Translations under genes and position numbers: made by a program
In this document: one piece after another, positions 53,296 through 62,935 of the stretch
Layout: each line of letters starts with the position of its first letter
Numbering within the stretch: the first letter of the stretch is position 1
The notes under the pieces: generated by a model
The model's input: the letters and a program-made list of their open reading frames with translations, nothing else
The model's database searches: none
Told to the model about the DNA's origin: nothing
Origin: an uncultured Thermotogae bacterium
Lineage (GTDB): Bacteria > Thermotogota > Thermotogae > Mesoaciditogales > Mesoaciditogaceae
DNA: 64,000 nt
Assembly: GCA_913056255.1 (NCBI GenBank)
Contig: CAJXLN010000003.1
Location: 1 to 64,000 of the forward strand
Reading direction: 5' to 3'

Positions 53296-54075
53296 TCAAA
53301 CCTTTCTGTAGAAAAACGGTTCCATCGGTTCAAGTCCTATCTTTCGGCTGTTAAAAATCCTTTCCGTCCCTCCAACAAACAGAATTCCTCCGGGCTTCAG
53401 CGCTCTTGAAAATCGCTTGTACAGCTCTTCTTTGGCATCCATTTCAAAGTAGATAACGACATTTCTACACAAAATAGCGATGTTTTCTTTTTCAAATGGA
53501 TCGGAGAGCATATTATGCCTCTTGAAAGTTACACGACGCCTTGCCTTCTCGAGAACCTGATACCTTCCATCGTCCAATTTCTTGAAATACTTCGATCTGA
53601 GAGAGGAGTTCACATTTACCAAAGCTTTTTCCTCATAGATACCTCTCTTTGCGTTCTCAAGGATATTTGGATCCAGATCCGTTGCAAGCACTCTAAAACT
53701 CGACGGAGCTCTGAGCTCTTCAAGTACAATTGCTATGGAGTAAGGCTCTTCTCCACTCGCACATCCAGCACTCCAAATAATACCTCCACGCTCTTTTTTT
53801 ATTTTTTCGGAAATATAATACTCAAATCGTTTCCATTTATCTGGATTTCGAAAGAATTCCGTGACGTTTATCGTTATTCTGTCGAAAAACTCTTTTTGCC
53901 TGGATGGATCTTTGTCAAGAATTCTCAAATATTCATTGTAATCATCGAAATTGTACTTCCTCATGAGAAAATCAACGCGCCTTTTCATCCTTACAAGTTT
54001 GTATCCAGACATATCAAAACCCATCTTTTTTCTTATTCCGTTTGCGAATTTCATAAAAGAGGCTTCATCCAACAT
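53296..54075 (-). CDS. cheR: CheR-type chemoreceptor methyltransferase
   Basis: The 259-aa protein has the CheR all-alpha N-terminal domain (about 1-75) with TEFFRNPDKWKRFE, and a SAM-binding domain with IIWSAGCASGEEPYSIA, LATDLDPNIL and ILCRNVVIYF. It methylates glutamates in chemoreceptors. No other chemotaxis gene is adjacent. Confidence 0.92.
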   Translation of the reverse strand: MLDEASFMKFANGIRKKMGFDMSGYKLVRMKRRVDFLMRKYNFDDYNEYLRILDKDPSRQKEFFDRITINVTEFFRNPDKWKRFEYYISEKIKKERGGIIWSAGCASGEEPYSIAIVLEELRAPSSFRVLATDLDPNILENAKRGIYEEKALVNVNSSLRSKYFKKLDDGRYQVLEKARRRVTFKRHNMLSDPFEKENIAILCRNVVIYFEMDAKEELYKRFSRALKPGGILFVGGTERIFNSRKIGLEPMEPFFYRKV

Positions 54076-54076
54076 C

Positions 54077-55000
54077 CTAAAATCTCAACTCCATTCCACC
54101 CCACAAGGATTTCGTTTTTCCATATGTACCTTTCAAGAAAAACAGCTTGCCACCAAGATACTTTTCGAAACTCAGTTCAGCCTCCAAGCTCGAATATGGA
54201 ATAGTTTCATTTGTGTAATTGGCCAGAATTCCAACTTTCAAGCTTCCTCCAAATACTTTGAAAATCGATGTATCGTTTAGGCTAAACTCATTTTCGGTAA
54301 TTGACAGAATTGCATGATTTTTCTCGGAATCATACTCAAATATCCCAGCATACCTTGATGGAATTTGGCATTCAAGATTGGGAAAAACATCAATTGCATT
54401 TGAAAACCCAAGAAAACTCATTGAAAGATTACCCAACTTTCCTCCTACACCGATGAAGTATGCATCTCCTGAGTTTCCTCCGTTCAGAAAAAATTCACCT
54501 TTCGAAGTTCCTACGGTAAAGAGGGAGGAGTCTTTATACCAAAAAGCGTCGATAAAAATCGGACCTTTGTACTTTGCAATGTAAGAACCTCTATCCGCAG
54601 AAAAGGACAACGAATTTTTCAAGGCAGAGGCGGCCAGCGTTATCGTCCAACCAATAGGCGGTTCCCCAACATCCCAAGCTGTGGGGAAAAGGGAGGAGAG
54701 TGTTCCCGTTGCACCGTACTCAACTCTAAAAGTCTTCCAGTTGAAATCGACGTACTTGAAAATTTCTGATGCGTTTGGAGTAACCACCAAAGTGTTGTTT
54801 GATGCTGTCACACCTATCGAAAACTTCGACTCAACATGGGCGATCCAAAAATCAAGGGAAAAATCCGTACTTCCGGAAAGTAAAACTCCATTCGGCGAAA
54901 AAAATGGTCCGATTCTAAAAGAAGCATGGCTTATCGGTTTTGCAAATGAGACAAACACCACGAGAAAAAGCATTATGGATATTAAAAGGATTTTTTTCAT
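54077..55000 (-). CDS. Secreted outer-envelope beta-barrel-like protein
   Basis: ATG 55000 gives a signal peptide MKKILLISIMLFLVVFVSFA. The mature 290 residues alternate polar and hydrophobic residues with many aromatics (TRVEYGATGTL, GGKLGNLSMSFLGFSNA) and end MELRF; a C-terminal Phe is usual in outer-membrane barrels. Thermotogota have an outer toga, so this may be a toga porin-like protein; that is inference. No clear ribosome site. A longer start at 55027 is possible. Confidence 0.6.
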   Translation of the reverse strand: MKKILLISIMLFLVVFVSFAKPISHASFRIGPFFSPNGVLLSGSTDFSLDFWIAHVESKFSIGVTASNNTLVVTPNASEIFKYVDFNWKTFRVEYGATGTLSSLFPTAWDVGEPPIGWTITLAASALKNSLSFSADRGSYIAKYKGPIFIDAFWYKDSSLFTVGTSKGEFFLNGGNSGDAYFIGVGGKLGNLSMSFLGFSNAIDVFPNLECQIPSRYAGIFEYDSEKNHAILSITENEFSLNDTSIFKVFGGSLKVGILANYTNETIPYSSLEAELSFEKYLGGKLFFLKGTYGKTKSLWGGMELRF

Positions 55001-55074
55001 CTTTTCATGCACCGGATCTTTCATCATCTACAGTAACGATAAGGCGCATCCCCTTTCAACCAAAATCATTCCAA

Positions 55075-55905
55075 TCAAGTATTTTTCAAAAGTTCCAGTA
55101 CAACTTCCCTAGGTACGTCCATCAATTCTATGGGATATACACCCGAATGATAATCCGTGCCTGTAGTGATTTTTAAGCCGCGTAGACGTGCCATGTCATG
55201 ATAGTACTTCGCAACAGAACTCGAGTGTTTTGAGTGGTACGCTTCCAAACCATCAAGACCCCATTTTACCATCTTATCAATATCAGATTCGTCAAGTCCG
55301 TATTTTTTGGGTCCTTTGTAAAGGCCTGGATGAGCAAGAACAGCCCATCCACCAGCTCTATGAATCTTCTCAATAGCATCCTTTGGAGATAATCCTTGTG
55401 GAGCCACATAAGCGGCTCCTTTATCACCTATTAGCTGAGGGGTGAATGCGTCTTTGATTGATTTAACATATCCTTTGTCAATCAATGCCTTGGCAACATT
55501 TACCCTTCCAACAAAGGGACCAGGAGATTCTTTGATCACGTCATCGAAAGTCACATCATATCCAAGAGAGTTCAGCTTCTTTACCGTTTCAACAACCTTT
55601 TCTGTCCTTAATTCAAATCTCTTATCCAAAAACTCACAAAATTCCTTGTCGTAAGGATCGAAGTTATAGCCTAAAATGTGAACTTCTCCCTCTTCGTACA
55701 TAGTCGATATTTCCACACCAGGTATCAACTTTATTCCAAATTCTTTAGACAGATCAAGTGCTTCTGATACTCCTCTGATCGTATCGTGATCCGTAAGTGA
55801 TGCAAGTACAACCCCCGATCGCACGACCATCTCAAGGAGTTCTCTAACACCAAGAGCACCATCTGAGTAGTTGCTGTGAAAGTGTAAGTCTACCCTTTTC
55901 AACAT
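55075..55905 (-). CDS. PHP-domain phosphoesterase (RNase AM/YciV-like)
   Basis: The 276-aa protein has the PHP metal motifs DLHFHSNYSDG, LTDHDTIRG, PGVEIST, AHPGLY and GTDYHSG. Members of this group hydrolyse nucleoside 3',5'-bisphosphates or trim RNA 5' ends. The inserted region (about 95-175) is typical of YciV. Follows yebC by 4 bases. Confidence 0.88.
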   Translation of the reverse strand: MLKRVDLHFHSNYSDGALGVRELLEMVVRSGVVLASLTDHDTIRGVSEALDLSKEFGIKLIPGVEISTMYEEGEVHILGYNFDPYDKEFCEFLDKRFELRTEKVVETVKKLNSLGYDVTFDDVIKESPGPFVGRVNVAKALIDKGYVKSIKDAFTPQLIGDKGAAYVAPQGLSPKDAIEKIHRAGGWAVLAHPGLYKGPKKYGLDESDIDKMVKWGLDGLEAYHSKHSSSVAKYYHDMARLRGLKITTGTDYHSGVYPIELMDVPREVVLELLKNT

Positions 55906-55909
55906 TCCA

Positions 55910-56671
55910 TCAGCCTATTTTAGACATTATTTCTTCCAATTCTTGATCATCGATATCGAAGTTGGCGTAAACTTCCTGAACATCGTCCAGGTCTTCTATC
56001 ATACTCATAACTTGAAGAACTCGCTCGGCATCTTTGCCGGTAACGTGAACAGTCATTTTGGGAATGAAACTGTATTTGTACGATTCTATTTCATAATTGG
56101 AATCTTTCAAAGCATCAACGACTTTGACGAGATTTTCCGGTGTGGTGATAATTTCATAACCTTCATCATCCTCTTTTATGTCCTCGGCTCCAGCATCTAT
56201 GACCTCCATCATGAATTCATCACTATCAGAGACAGCTTCTTTTTGAACGTTTATTACTCCTTTTCTTTCGAACTGCCACGCAACGCTTCCAGCTTCAGCA
56301 AGATTTCCACCGTATTTGGAAAGTATATGCCTAATATCAGCCGTTGTCCTGTTTTTGTTGTCCGTCAGTGTGGATATGTACATTGCAACTCCACCTGGCG
56401 CGTATCCTTCGTATGTTATCTCTTCGTAATTCACGCCTTCAAGTTCACCTGTACCACGCTTGATCGCACGCTCGACGGTATCCTTTGGCATGTTTACCTG
56501 ACGCGCTTTATCAATCGCAGTTCTCAATCTTGAGTTGGAGCTCGGATCACCACCCCCTGTTCGAGCTGCAACCGTCAACTCCCTTATTACTTTTGTGAAT
56601 TCCCTCGAACGCTTACTGTCTTGGGCTGCTTTTCTATGCTTAATATTAGCCCACTTATTATGTCCAGACAT
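55910..56671 (-). CDS. yebC: YebC/PmpR-family DNA-binding regulator or translation factor
   Basis: The 253-aa protein is textbook Yeb[30 protein letters not shown]-like [25 protein letters not shown] and [13 protein letters not shown], three domains in order. Recent work in other bacteria links the family to easing ribosome stalling on proline runs. ATG 56671 follows AGGAGG by eight bases. Confidence 0.95.
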   Translation of the reverse strand: MSGHNKWANIKHRKAAQDSKRSREFTKVIRELTVAARTGGGDPSSNSRLRTAIDKARQVNMPKDTVERAIKRGTGELEGVNYEEITYEGYAPGGVAMYISTLTDNKNRTTADIRHILSKYGGNLAEAGSVAWQFERKGVINVQKEAVSDSDEFMMEVIDAGAEDIKEDDEGYEIITTPENLVKVVDALKDSNYEIESYKYSFIPKMTVHVTGKDAERVLQVMSMIEDLDDVQEVYANFDIDDQELEEIMSKIG

Positions 56672-56706
56672 TTAAAATTCCTCCTGAATTCTTATAGTTT
56701 TCCATT

Positions 56707-56720
56707 ATTTTACCACAAAA
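56707..56720 (-). promoter_or_regulatory. Extended -10 promoter of yebC
   Basis: On the minus strand TTTTGTGGTAAAAT; TG before the TAAAAT compensates for a weak -35. The same string precedes tRNA-Gly and pilin 1. Confidence 0.6.
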
Positions 56721-56724
56721 ACAC

Positions 56725-58089
56725 TTAGGTTTTGGCTATCAAGGCCGTTATATCATCGTGTTGTTCAGCGTCATGTGAAAAATCCGCCACGTTTTTCATA
56801 AGCATATCAAGCATATCATGTGGCGAAAGGTCACTGAAATTTTTTGCAAACTCAATGAGCCTATCAAGACCGTACTCTTCCTCATTTAGGTTTCTTGCCT
56901 CTGCAATTCCATCTGTGTATACAATAAGCATGTCATTGGGTTTAACACTGATCCTTTCTGTTTTGTACATCCCCGGCGTATCCATAATGCCAAATGGAAT
57001 AACGTTAGAACCGAGAAAACGTGATTTCTTTTCGCTTACGTGAATTATCGGATCGTGACCAGCATTTACGTATTCAAAAGTTTGAGATTTCGGATCAAAA
57101 ATCCCAATGACAGCTGTAACAAATCTATCTTCGGATATGTCAGATGATATCAAATGGTTCAAAGAATTGGAAAGTTCTTCAAGGTTCTTGCTGCTCCGAA
57201 CGATGCCCTTGAGATAACTTCTGAATGAACTCATTATTATAGCCGCGGGAACACCTTTCCCAGAAACATCTGCCACTGTTATAAAGAGTTTTCCATCCAA
57301 TTCAAAGGCATCGTAGTAATCGCCTCCAACATCGTGGGCTGGTATTGACACTCCTGCCACGTCGAAATTTTTTGGAAAAACTTTTGGAAAAAGGCTTTGT
57401 TGAATATCGTAAGCAATCGAAAGTTCTTTCTGAATCGTGGCTCGTTTCAATTCCATTTTGAAATACTTGTAATTGCTGAAGGCAATTCTCAATTGTTTTG
57501 CCGCGGATTCAACCAATTTTCTATCTGCAGCGCTGTAAAAAGGTCCGTTCTTTTTTCCAACACACAAGAATGCACCGTAAAACTCATCCTTCGATTCGAT
57601 GGGAATTGCCATAAGTGGAATTTTTTCATCTAAAACGACTTTGTGAGAAGCGCTCAACATGTAAGAGTTAAAAAAGGCTCGAGAAGTTTTTGTGCCAGTT
57701 TTACTGAATTCTTTAACCTTACCATTTTCAAGCGTGAAAAGCACGACCTCTTCAGAGGGTACGTTACTTTGAATTATGTCTATCACTTCTTCCGCAACGT
57801 CAAACGGATTCACACTTTTTGACAACACGTCCGTTATTTCCAAAAGGCTTGAGAGAAGATCGTAAGTGTTCGAGATCTCCTCTAAATTCGCTTCCATCAT
57901 GAGCGAGGTGTCTTCAATTTCCTGTCGATATTTTTGAACGCTGCTCATCAACCTTTCGAACATATTGGCAATGGTTTCGACCGTTACTTCATCACTGTCC
58001 AGATCGACATTTTTTCCAATGATTTGCTTGTAATGTTTGGAAATGAGCCTGTAAAGTTTTTTCAGTTCATCGTTTTCTTGCAAGCTCAT
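56725..58089 (-). CDS. RsbU-type PP2C serine phosphatase with GAF domain
   Basis: The 454-aa protein has an N-terminal helical region (about 1-90), a GAF domain (about 90-215), and a PPM/SpoIIE phosphatase domain with VGGDYYDAFEL, TVADVSGKGVPAAIIMS and IVYTDGIAEARN, whose aspartates bind metal. RsbU phosphatases act on anti-sigma antagonists or control partner-switch systems; no RsbW/V partners are near. Start is TTG/CTG-type in the CheY-like gene end; overlaps by 23 bases. Confidence 0.9.
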   Translation of the reverse strand: MSLQENDELKKLYRLISKHYKQIIGKNVDLDSDEVTVETIANMFERLMSSVQKYRQEIEDTSLMMEANLEEISNTYDLLSSLLEITDVLSKSVNPFDVAEEVIDIIQSNVPSEEVVLFTLENGKVKEFSKTGTKTSRAFFNSYMLSASHKVVLDEKIPLMAIPIESKDEFYGAFLCVGKKNGPFYSAADRKLVESAAKQLRIAFSNYKYFKMELKRATIQKELSIAYDIQQSLFPKVFPKNFDVAGVSIPAHDVGGDYYDAFELDGKLFITVADVSGKGVPAAIIMSSFRSYLKGIVRSSKNLEELSNSLNHLISSDISEDRFVTAVIGIFDPKSQTFEYVNAGHDPIIHVSEKKSRFLGSNVIPFGIMDTPGMYKTERISVKPNDMLIVYTDGIAEARNLNEEEYGLDRLIEFAKNFSDLSPHDMLDMLMKNVADFSHDAEQHDDITALIAKT

Positions 58090-58435
58090 TAACGGCCTCC
58101 ACTAAATTTTTAGGACTAAAAGGCTTCGTAAGAAACATATCTGCTCCCAATTTCATGGCATGTTTTGCATCATCGTCACCGCCTTTTGCAGTTAACATTA
58201 TAACCTTTATATTTGAAAGTTCTAGATTCTCATGCATCTTCGTTAAAACTCCAAATCCATCGAGATTTGGCATCATAACATCAAGAACGACGACCTGGGG
58301 CTTAATTTCTTTCATTTTTTCCAATCCATCCAATCCATCCACAGCTTCGTATACCTCAAAACCAGCGCGCTTCAGATTAAATTCCGTTATTCTTCTCAAG
58401 ACATCCGAATCATCTACTACCAATACTTTGATCAA
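58067..58435 (-). CDS. CheY-like single-domain response regulator
   Basis: The 122-aa receiver has VLVVDDSDVLRR (acid pocket), phospho-acceptor D in VVLDVMMPNLDG near residue 52, T in MLTAKGG and K in FLTKPFSP. No output domain. Overlap with the RsbU-type gene suggests it controls that phosphatase by phosphorylation-dependent contact. Confidence 0.92.
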   Translation of the reverse strand: MIKVLVVDDSDVLRRITEFNLKRAGFEVYEAVDGLDGLEKMKEIKPQVVVLDVMMPNLDGFGVLTKMHENLELSNIKVIMLTAKGGDDDAKHAMKLGADMFLTKPFSPKNLVEAVNELARKR

Positions 58436-58964
58436 TTTGCACCTCCGAAAGCAGTGCTTTGCTTCTCAATGTAAGATACTGTCCAAATTCCCCGTTTTTA
58501 GGGACAGACGAGTTGAATGGTTTGTAGAGTTCGACTATCCATACATCGTTTACCTTCAATGCCTTATCGATCATGTTCGATGGTGGAACCGTCTTGAACA
58601 ACAATTTGAACTCATACCCACTTAGTGCCTTTGAAAGTTTAAAAGTTTTAGGCATCTCTTCAAAACTCGAAATCTCAAATCCTCTTGGAGATACTGAATT
58701 CACAAGATTTATGAAATCCAATTCTTGAATGCTGGAAAGACGATCGCTCGACGCCACAAATAGCCCTGAGAGATCTATTATACCTGTCGGTAGCGCTTGG
58801 CCAAAGGACAACTTCATCCTTTGGTGAAACCCTTGAGTTTGCTCAAAGTGCACACCGGTTCGCCTTAAAACTCTTTCTATCATGGCCGTTGTTTCAAGAT
58901 GAGATAGATATCTCAAAAGTCCGTATCGTTTGTAATGAAAAAGATATTTTTTAATTTCACTCAA
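58410..58964 (-). CDS. TIGR03936-type radical SAM-associated protein (DUF2344)
   Basis: The 184-aa protein opens with KYLFHYKRYGLLRYLSHLETT and has RRTGVHFEQTQGFHQRMKLSFGQALPTGI, shown as FHQRMKLSFGQALPTGI, the DUF2344 signature. It is always encoded beside, or fused to, a TIGR03960-type radical SAM enzyme; function unproved. ATG overlaps the end of that enzyme by 4 bases. Confidence 0.88.
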   Translation of the reverse strand: MSEIKKYLFHYKRYGLLRYLSHLETTAMIERVLRRTGVHFEQTQGFHQRMKLSFGQALPTGIIDLSGLFVASSDRLSSIQELDFINLVNSVSPRGFEISSFEEMPKTFKLSKALSGYEFKLLFKTVPPSNMIDKALKVNDVWIVELYKPFNSSVPKNGEFGQYLTLRSKALLSEVQIDQSIGSR

Positions 58965-60709
58965 ATCGCATCACCTTCAATTGGCTTTGGGGCTATTCTT
59001 CCCTTCAGTACATTTCTAACATCAAAATTCATACAAACTCCACATCTTGTACATCCTTTTCTACAGTCTGAAGTGAGAATTCCCTTTAATGCACGCTCAT
59101 ACTCTGACCATAAATATCCTTTGGATATCCCAACATCGATGAAATCCCATGGGAATTCGTACTCTATGTCCTTCGCTGACATGATTTCTTCGACATTTAT
59201 ACCACTCTCTTCAAAGACTTCAAACCATTCGTTAGGCTTGAACATCTCATTCCAATCGGAAAAGATAAGATTTCGCTTTTCTGCCATTTCAATAACCTTG
59301 GACATGTTTTCGCCACCTCTTGATAATATACCTTCAATCAGAGCTTTCCTAGGATCTGTGAAATTGATTTTGGCAAATCTCCTCGCCCAACTTATGAGTT
59401 TGAATCTTCTTTGCGCCTCTTCGGGTTTTATTTGCTCGGAGAATTGAAAAGGTGTGTGAGCTTTAGGAACGAAGACACCAAGGGTGGCTGAAACATTTCC
59501 GAATCCCATCTTCTTGACATTCTTGAGCATTTCACCGATCTCCATTACATCTTCATCGGTTTCCGTTGGAAGACCAATCATGAAGTACAACTTCACTCTT
59601 TTCCAACCAAATTTCCTTGCGTGTTCTAAAGCATCAAATATTTCTTTCTCGTTTATTCCTTTGTTTATGACGTCTCTGAGTCTTTGACTTCCGGCTTCCG
59701 GCGCGAGTGTGATTCCACTTTTTCTTACACTACTTACAGCATTGGCAAGTTTCACACTGAAAGCATCAACACGTGTGGAAGGTATTGAAACCGAAACATC
59801 GTTCAAGTTCTTGAGAAGAGATATGATCTCGTTAATTTGGGAGTGATCTGCGCTACTTAGAGAAAGAAGGCCGATCTCCTCATGACCTGTGAGATGTGCT
59901 ATGTCATTCGCAATGTCGTAGATCTCTTCGGCACTTCTCTCTCTGACGGGTCTGTATATCATTCCTGCCTGACAAAAGCGACAACCATGTGTGCATCCTC
60001 TGAGAATCTCCACAACGCCCCGATTGTGAACCACATCGGTATACGGAACGATCTGCGCACGTGGCGCTTTTCCCATTTCGGATATGATCCTTCTCGAAAC
60101 TCCATCATTGTATTCAGGAACATAAACACCGTTGATCGTGGAAAGCTTTCTCAGCTTTTCTTCTCGTGTTCCAGCTTTCACCGCGTCGAGCATTTCCAAA
60201 ATCGCTTCTTCTCCATCTCCAACCAGAAATGCGTCTATGAAATTTTTCATTGGAGTGAGGTTAACGGTACACGGACCACCAGCAATGATTATCGGATCGG
60301 AATCTGACCTTTCTGAATTGTGTAAGGGTATATCACTTAACCTCAAAGCCCTTAAAACATTTGTGTATGACATTTCGTACTGCAAAGTGAACCCAACGAC
60401 ATCAAATTCCCTCAAAGGTCTGTAACTTTCATAAGAATACAGCGGAATTGAGTTTTCCCTCATCAATTCCTGCATATCCATCCACGGTAAATACGATCGC
60501 TCACAGCTGGCAAAGTCAGATGAATTCACGATGTCGTACAATATGTGTAATCCAAAATGAGACATTCCAATATCGTAAAGATCCGGAAAGACAAGGCACA
60601 ATCGCACATCAGCGTTTTTCTTATAAATGGCGTTGTATTCATTTCCTATATACCTGCTTGGTTTTCGAACCCTGTCGAGTATGCTAACAAGATTTTTGAG
60701 TACGTTCAA
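58961..60709 (-). CDS. TIGR03960-type radical SAM protein with B12-binding-like N-terminus
   Basis: The 582-aa protein has an N-terminal cobalamin-domain-like region (DLYDIGMSHFGLHILYDIVN), the 4Fe-4S motif CTHGCRFCQAGM, LSLSSADHSQI and TLAPEAGSQRLRDVINKG, and a C-terminal cluster CRKGCTRCGVC. Canonical cobalamin-binding His is not obvious. The partner DUF2344 protein follows. Substrate unknown. TTG 60709 follows AAGGAGG by seven bases. Confidence 0.9.
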   Translation of the reverse strand: MNVLKNLVSILDRVRKPSRYIGNEYNAIYKKNADVRLCLVFPDLYDIGMSHFGLHILYDIVNSSDFASCERSYLPWMDMQELMRENSIPLYSYESYRPLREFDVVGFTLQYEMSYTNVLRALRLSDIPLHNSERSDSDPIIIAGGPCTVNLTPMKNFIDAFLVGDGEEAILEMLDAVKAGTREEKLRKLSTINGVYVPEYNDGVSRRIISEMGKAPRAQIVPYTDVVHNRGVVEILRGCTHGCRFCQAGMIYRPVRERSAEEIYDIANDIAHLTGHEEIGLLSLSSADHSQINEIISLLKNLNDVSVSIPSTRVDAFSVKLANAVSSVRKSGITLAPEAGSQRLRDVINKGINEKEIFDALEHARKFGWKRVKLYFMIGLPTETDEDVMEIGEMLKNVKKMGFGNVSATLGVFVPKAHTPFQFSEQIKPEEAQRRFKLISWARRFAKINFTDPRKALIEGILSRGGENMSKVIEMAEKRNLIFSDWNEMFKPNEWFEVFEESGINVEEIMSAKDIEYEFPWDFIDVGISKGYLWSEYERALKGILTSDCRKGCTRCGVCMNFDVRNVLKGRIAPKPIEGDAI

Positions 60710-60805
60710 ATATTTTCCTCCTTGAAAATCTAACTTTCTTCGCGTTTCAGAACTTGATGGCTTGAGAATAACTGTTTATAAATTCTTCTTTTTTGAAGGA
60801 AAGAT

Positions 60806-62215
60806 TTAGTGGTCCAAGTGTGAAGCCGCTGATTTTCGCTTCAAGCTCAACAACTTCCAAATTTCCCATTTCAATCGCTTCCCATTTTTTGTCATTATAT
60901 CACGCAAATCGGCGAACATCTTCTTTTTTTCGTCTTTGATGAGATCACGACGAATGGGATGAGTTAAAGCTATTTTTCGAAGTATTCCACTCCCTATAAA
61001 AAGAAACAAAGCTCCTACGCTAAAAGCCACAAAATATCCAAACCTCAAAGCGACATACCCTGCTACGAAAGAAGATGAAATCGCTCCAAGATTGATCACC
61101 ATGTTGAATAAACCTATGATCTTTCCCCTGTTTTCAGGTAAGGCAAGAGCAGTTACTTGAACTGTTGCAGGTATGTAGAAGAAGGGCCATGTAAACCCAA
61201 TGATCATGAAAAAAGCTATTGTAAGCCAAATCCCAAAAAGATCTTGGCCGAACAACCCAATGAAGGCGATCAGAATAAACATGGAAATCCTTATCCATAT
61301 TACAACGCCCATGATTGACATATCCCTGAATCTCGACATTGCTCGATTAGTAAAAAGATATGCTATGTTCGTGAAAATACTTCCAAATCCGTAAATCACA
61401 AAAATAAACCCATTTGGTATTCCAAGGACATTTCTGAGGAAGATCGGAAAAGGCGTGAAGAACATGTTGGCTCCAAAAAATATCGTGAACAGTCCCAACA
61501 TGTAACGTTTAGTTTCAGGCTTGAAATTAGAAGCCTTGAATGGAGAAATAACATTGTGTGGTAACGACATGATGTTTCCAGCAAGCGAATGTACATTTAT
61601 TCTGAAACGTCTTGAAACATGACCAATATTCTTCGATTTTCTTTTCAAATAAACGGCAGCGAAGGCAGCTGATATTCCAAATAAGAGTGCGACAATTGCA
61701 AAAATCCATCTCATTTTCTCGGCATCTTCGTTTAAAAATGGCAGAGTCAGCGTTAACCATCCACCACCTCCAAATATCCCTATGGTGGTGCCAACGCTGT
61801 TGAACATGTTTAAAACATTCACTTCTTTTCTCTGTGTCTCGTTGTCAAATTTTTTATTTAGATAGGTTATGATGGCTGGACTCGTCATTGAAAGGAAAAA
61901 GCCCATTGCTAAAGAAAGCATGTAATACAATGTAATGTAGTGCGATTGCCACATGAATATGGAGATTATGGAATCCATCGAGGCACTTACGAAAACAGTT
62001 GCAAAAAAATATGGGTATTTGTCTAAAAATATCCCCGTGAAGAGCGATCCGATGAGACTACCGCAAGAAAACATTCCCATGGTAAGACTTGCGCTGGCCA
62101 CATTTCCTCCCAAGACAGTGACTACAAACAAACTTATAACAAGACTTGCCATTCCGTATGCTGCCCCTTGGAACCCAAATGAAAAGTACCATTTTCTTAG
62201 ACTTTTGATCATCAT
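60806..62215 (-). CDS. Major facilitator superfamily transporter
   Basis: The 469-aa protein has 12 hydrophobic helices. Loop 2-3 has GIFLDKYPYFF, a D-x-x-x variant of the MFS motif; loop 8-9 has FTNRAMSRFRDMSIM. Long charged cytoplasmic loop near 190-215 and C-terminal tail near 420-469 (KKKMFADLRDIMTKNGKRL). Substrate unknown. A TTG or ATG pair at the start (MMIKS) follows a GGAG-type site. Confidence 0.85.
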   Translation of the reverse strand: MMIKSLRKWYFSFGFQGAAYGMASLVISLFVVTVLGGNVASASLTMGMFSCGSLIGSLFTGIFLDKYPYFFATVFVSASMDSIISIFMWQSHYITLYYMLSLAMGFFLSMTSPAIITYLNKKFDNETQRKEVNVLNMFNSVGTTIGIFGGGGWLTLTLPFLNEDAEKMRWIFAIVALLFGISAAFAAVYLKRKSKNIGHVSRRFRINVHSLAGNIMSLPHNVISPFKASNFKPETKRYMLGLFTIFFGANMFFTPFPIFLRNVLGIPNGFIFVIYGFGSIFTNIAYLFTNRAMSRFRDMSIMGVVIWIRISMFILIAFIGLFGQDLFGIWLTIAFFMIIGFTWPFFYIPATVQVTALALPENRGKIIGLFNMVINLGAISSSFVAGYVALRFGYFVAFSVGALFLFIGSGILRKIALTHPIRRDLIKDEKKKMFADLRDIMTKNGKRLKWEIWKLLSLKRKSAASHLDH

Positions 62216-62278
62216 GAACTCTCCTATTTTAAAATTCCAATGATTTTACATCAAATTCAATGAAGTTAAAGTTAAACA

Positions 62279-62562
62279 TATATATCAATTACAAGAAGCA
62301 ATTACAAGAGGGGTCAGGAAAGAAAAGATGCTTGAAAACGATAAAGATAGAAAAGCATTTTTGAAGATATTGAGTATGGCGGCAAAAAGATACAACTGGA
62401 TCATTCACGCTTATTGTCTAATGGATGATCATCGTCATCTCATGGTGGAAACGCCCAATGGTAATCTTTCCTTGGGGATGAAACAATTTAAGAGAAGTTT
62501 ACACGCAGAAATTCAACAGGATGTACAACACGCTACGTCATCTATTTCAAAAAATCCTAATG
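62279..62562 (+). pseudogene. Decayed REP-associated (RAYT/IS200-like) transposase
   Basis: The frame from 62328 reads LENDKDRKAFLKILSMAAKR, then IIHAYCLMDDHRHLMVETP (the HUH region, with HRH for HxH) and NLSLGMKQF. After 62489 seven bases replace six, so the frame shifts; the shifted frame continues VYTQKFNRMYNTLRHLFQ (62497-62550) and then homology stops before the GRYK motif. Upstream, RGVRKEK (62307-62327) belongs to the N-terminal part but a 13-base duplication (CAATTACAAGAAG and CAATTACAAGAGG) disrupts it, and no start codon remains. So a dead 5'- and 3'-truncated gene. Confidence 0.85.
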
Positions 62563-62582
62563 TGCGTGAATGTAACAAGGAA

Positions 62583-62900
62583 TGTTAAGATCAGACTTAG
62601 TGTTCTTTGACAAGCAATTTTATTAGAAAGATGGCTAAGGAATTTTTTCCGAAGCCTTATCAAGACCGAATCGCTCGTTTATCCATCTTTCAGTTCACAT
62701 CGCGAAGCGATAGCCGAGACTTCGGGAGAGTAGAATAAAAAATCTTTGTTTTGACGGCAGCCAAGAAACGGTAGCCGTAAAGTTGAGAACGATAATATTT
62801 GAGAGTTAAAGGTATCGTGATTATTTAAGGATAGGTTCTAAGAGACGCAACACCGTTTGAAAATAAAAATGATGGCATCGTACAAATCATTCAAGAGTGT
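62583..62900. other. Gene-free gap with small hairpins
   Basis: No coding sequence is supported here. ACGGC/GCCGT (near 62757-62781) closes a small stem-loop, and ATCGC/GCGAT lies near 62699-62711. GCGATAGCCGAGA (62707-62719) resembles GCGGTAGCCGAGA on the minus strand near 15854-15866. Probably the remains of the mobile element upstream. Confidence 0.4.
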
Positions 62901-62906
62901 TATAAT
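62901..62906 (+). promoter_or_regulatory. Extended -10 promoter of tsaB
   Basis: TGTTATAAT with a perfect -10 (62901-62906); the -35 is poor. Predicted start near 62913, so upstream in-frame starts at 62906 are excluded. Confidence 0.6.
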
Positions 62907-62935
62907 TGATTAATGACGTGGAAAGGATGGTTCTT

